A stretch of 37,500 bases of DNA from Neocallimastix lanati (nom. inval.) (lineage: Eukaryota > Neocallimastigomycota > Neocallimastigomycetes > Neocallimastigales > Neocallimastigaceae), in assembly GCA_016946835.1 (NCBI GenBank), contig JACVTC010000051.1:965001-1002500 (forward strand), in the 5' to 3' direction. The translations under genes were made by a program, and so were the position numbers. Under the pieces are notes generated by a model, which did no database searches, was not told where the DNA came from, and saw nothing but the letters and a program-made list of their open reading frames with translations. Positions 35,602 through 37,500 of the stretch are shown piece after piece; the stretch's first letter is position 1, and every line of letters begins with the position of its first letter.

Positions 35602-36744
35602 CATTTTTCTACTGAATTTCTTATAAGAAAAAGAGGTACATTTTAGCTACATAATTTTTTTAATGAAAAGAACGTACTTAAATACTTTAATATATGAAAA
35701 CAAAGTAATAAATATCATATGAATTTGTTACTTTTTCATAATAGTAATAGATAATTCTAATAAATACTATTTGATAATATATAATATTTAATAAATAAAT
35801 AGAATAAATATATTTTAGAAGAAAAAAAAATTCGTTACTATTAAATTATTTATATAATAATTTAATAATAATAGAAAAATTCATCTTTAATATCATTATA
35901 TATAATATTAAGCAAGACATTTTACCATTATGAAAGTTTTTCTTAATTTTTTTTTTTTTTTAATTATTTTTTTTATTATTTTTATTATTTATATTATAAA
36001 TAATGTATTTTATTTTATATTTAAAAAAAATTTTTTTTTTCTTTTCTTTATTAATTAGATATATTTTATTGTTGATAAATATATATATGTATATATATTT
36101 TTTTCTATAAGGCATAATAAATTTAAAAGTTTTTTATATTTATGTATGCAAAATACATTTATTATTAATAATTAATCATATAATTTTGATTAATTTTTCA
36201 ATATTAAAAATTTTATATATTATTACTATGTTATTTATTTATTTATTAATAATTATTTTGTTATTATAACTTATTGATTTTTATTAATTTTATTAATATC
36301 TAAAGTTTTTTTTTTTGATATAGATTAATCAATTTCTATATATATTATATGTTATTTTATTGTTCATTTATTTTATTATTATTTATTTATTTGTTTATTA
36401 ATTTATTTTAAAATTATTATTTCAAATAATAATAACTTTTTTTTTTTTTTTTTGTAACAATAACAATAACAATATAATTAATATTAACATTAATATTAGA
36501 GTTCATATTTATTTCTATTTTTATTTTTTTTTTTTTTTTATTACTCTCTCTTGGTATTGGTATATAATTTATGGTTTTAATTTATAATGAATCTTTTTTT
36601 TTTTTTTTTTCTCTCTTTATTTAAAAATTTTTATCAAAATATTTCAAAATATTATATAATTATAATATTTTTTATTGGTTTTCATAGATTAATATTATTT
36701 TATTTTATTATTTGTTTGGTAATTAAAATTTTCCTTAGCTTTAT

Positions 36745-36777
<33 letters not shown>

Positions 36778-36908
36778 CATTGTTATTTATTTAGTATTTT
36801 TTATTTTATTATTAATATTAAAATAATTAAAATAATCTCTATGAATATTTATATAAAAATATATTACATTATTTTATTAAATTAAATTTATAAATTTCTT
36901 TCTTTTCC

Positions 36909-36932
36909 TTTTTTTTTTTTTTTTTTTTTTTT
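36909..36932. repeat. Homopolymer T tract, 24 nt, 3' of the right-edge gene
   Basis: Begins 22 nt past the stop codon at 36955 and is poly(A) on the sense strand, the same arrangement as behind the bZIP and phosphatase genes. Confidence 0.95.
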
Positions 36933-36954
36933 ACTTCTTCTTATAAAATCATTT

Positions 36955-37055
36955 TTATTCTATACTGAAGGAATCATCAAATGGAGATTGATTATTACGC
37001 ATATTAGGATCTTCAATAATATTTAATCCCATTTTGAAATTATTATTATTATTAC

Positions 37056-37105
<50 letters not shown>

Positions 37106-37500
37106 GGATTGATCCTATTATAGTTACTATTGCTATAATTAAATCGTGGTGAATTGGAGGTGGAGGAAGAATTAAACATTGTAGAATTACTCGTTTTACG
37201 TCCTCCATAGTTTAAAGGTGAAACTGTTGAATTATCGGTTAATTTTTCTCGTTTAAAAATATTATTGGTTTTTGGTTGAGGATAGTAGGTGTAAGGTTTA
37301 ACAGAATTTGAAGAAGTGGAATAATTACTTTGATAAGAAGCTGCAGAAAGAGCAGGTGAAGAAATGATGTTTGAATTGGTAATAGAAGATCTACCTTTAT
37401 TATAGGTATAATTATATTGAGGGGATATTTGATAGTTGTCTGAGAAGGGCGATTGTGTTCTTTCAACAGGATCTGATCTTAAACTTTCATAGCGAGAAGG
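36955..37500 (-). CDS. Partial Asn/Ser-rich protein, C-terminal 181 residues
   Basis: One open frame runs from the right edge of the window (codon starting at 37500) to TAA at 36957-36955, with no internal stop; the true start lies outside. The protein is low-complexity: Ser/Tyr/Pro/Asn-rich segments (RSDPVERTQSPFSDNYQ, SSPALSAASYQSNYSTSS, KPYTYYPQPKTN), a run of Asn residues around residues 128-150 encoded by (AAT)n at about 37039-37103, and an acidic end (SPFDDSFSIE). Several SP and TP sites could be phosphorylated. No domain is visible in this part. Such tails are common on fungal kinases, RNA-binding proteins and transcription regulators, so the family cannot be named. Base composition (more G+C than its flanks) supports real coding sequence. 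Confidence 0.8.

Overview
The window reads as nuclear DNA of an anaerobic gut fungus (Neocallimastigomycota). By eye it is far more than 80% A+T. It has short spliceosomal introns (GTAAGT/GTAATA/GTATGT donors, mostly ATAG or AAAG acceptors). One gene encodes fungal dockerin (CBM10-type) modules plus a CBM1 cellulose-binding module, a combination characteristic of the cellulosomes of these fungi. No search was run; the assignment rests on those features.

Layout: every gene I can support lies on the minus strand. From left to right: (1) 194-1476, a five-exon gene for a 211-residue protein of unknown family; (2) 5630-9050, a two-exon gene for a 1059-residue bZIP factor with one membrane segment after the zipper, ATF6/CREB3-like in plan; (3) 17064-21710, a nine-exon M1 metallo-aminopeptidase (1071 residues) with a 22-nt micro-exon; (4) 22850-25484, the stop- and frameshift-ridden relic of a Ty3/gypsy-like retroelement, a piece of which recurs near 35.3 kb; (5) 28184-31447, a three-exon gene for a secreted purple-acid-phosphatase-like enzyme with seven dockerin modules and a terminal CBM1; (6) 36955 to the right edge, the 3' part of an Asn/Ser-rich protein. 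Exon joins were chosen by splice consensus and checked by phase; in all four spliced genes the exons sum to a whole number of codons.

The rest is AT-rich intergenic sequence: homopolymer tracts up to 58 nt, microsatellites and several palindromes, including a perfect 50-bp one. All eight T tracts over 40 nt read T on the + strand, so A on the sense strand of the genes, and seven of them lie within about 1.7 kb downstream of a stop codon.

The genes do not form one pathway. Two themes can be inferred: the secretory route (a membrane-tethered bZIP that could serve ER stress signalling, a secreted or ER-targeted aminopeptidase, a secreted cellulosomal enzyme), and acquisition plus remodelling (a bacterial-looking phosphatase body carrying fungal docking modules, with introns only in its first 51 codons).
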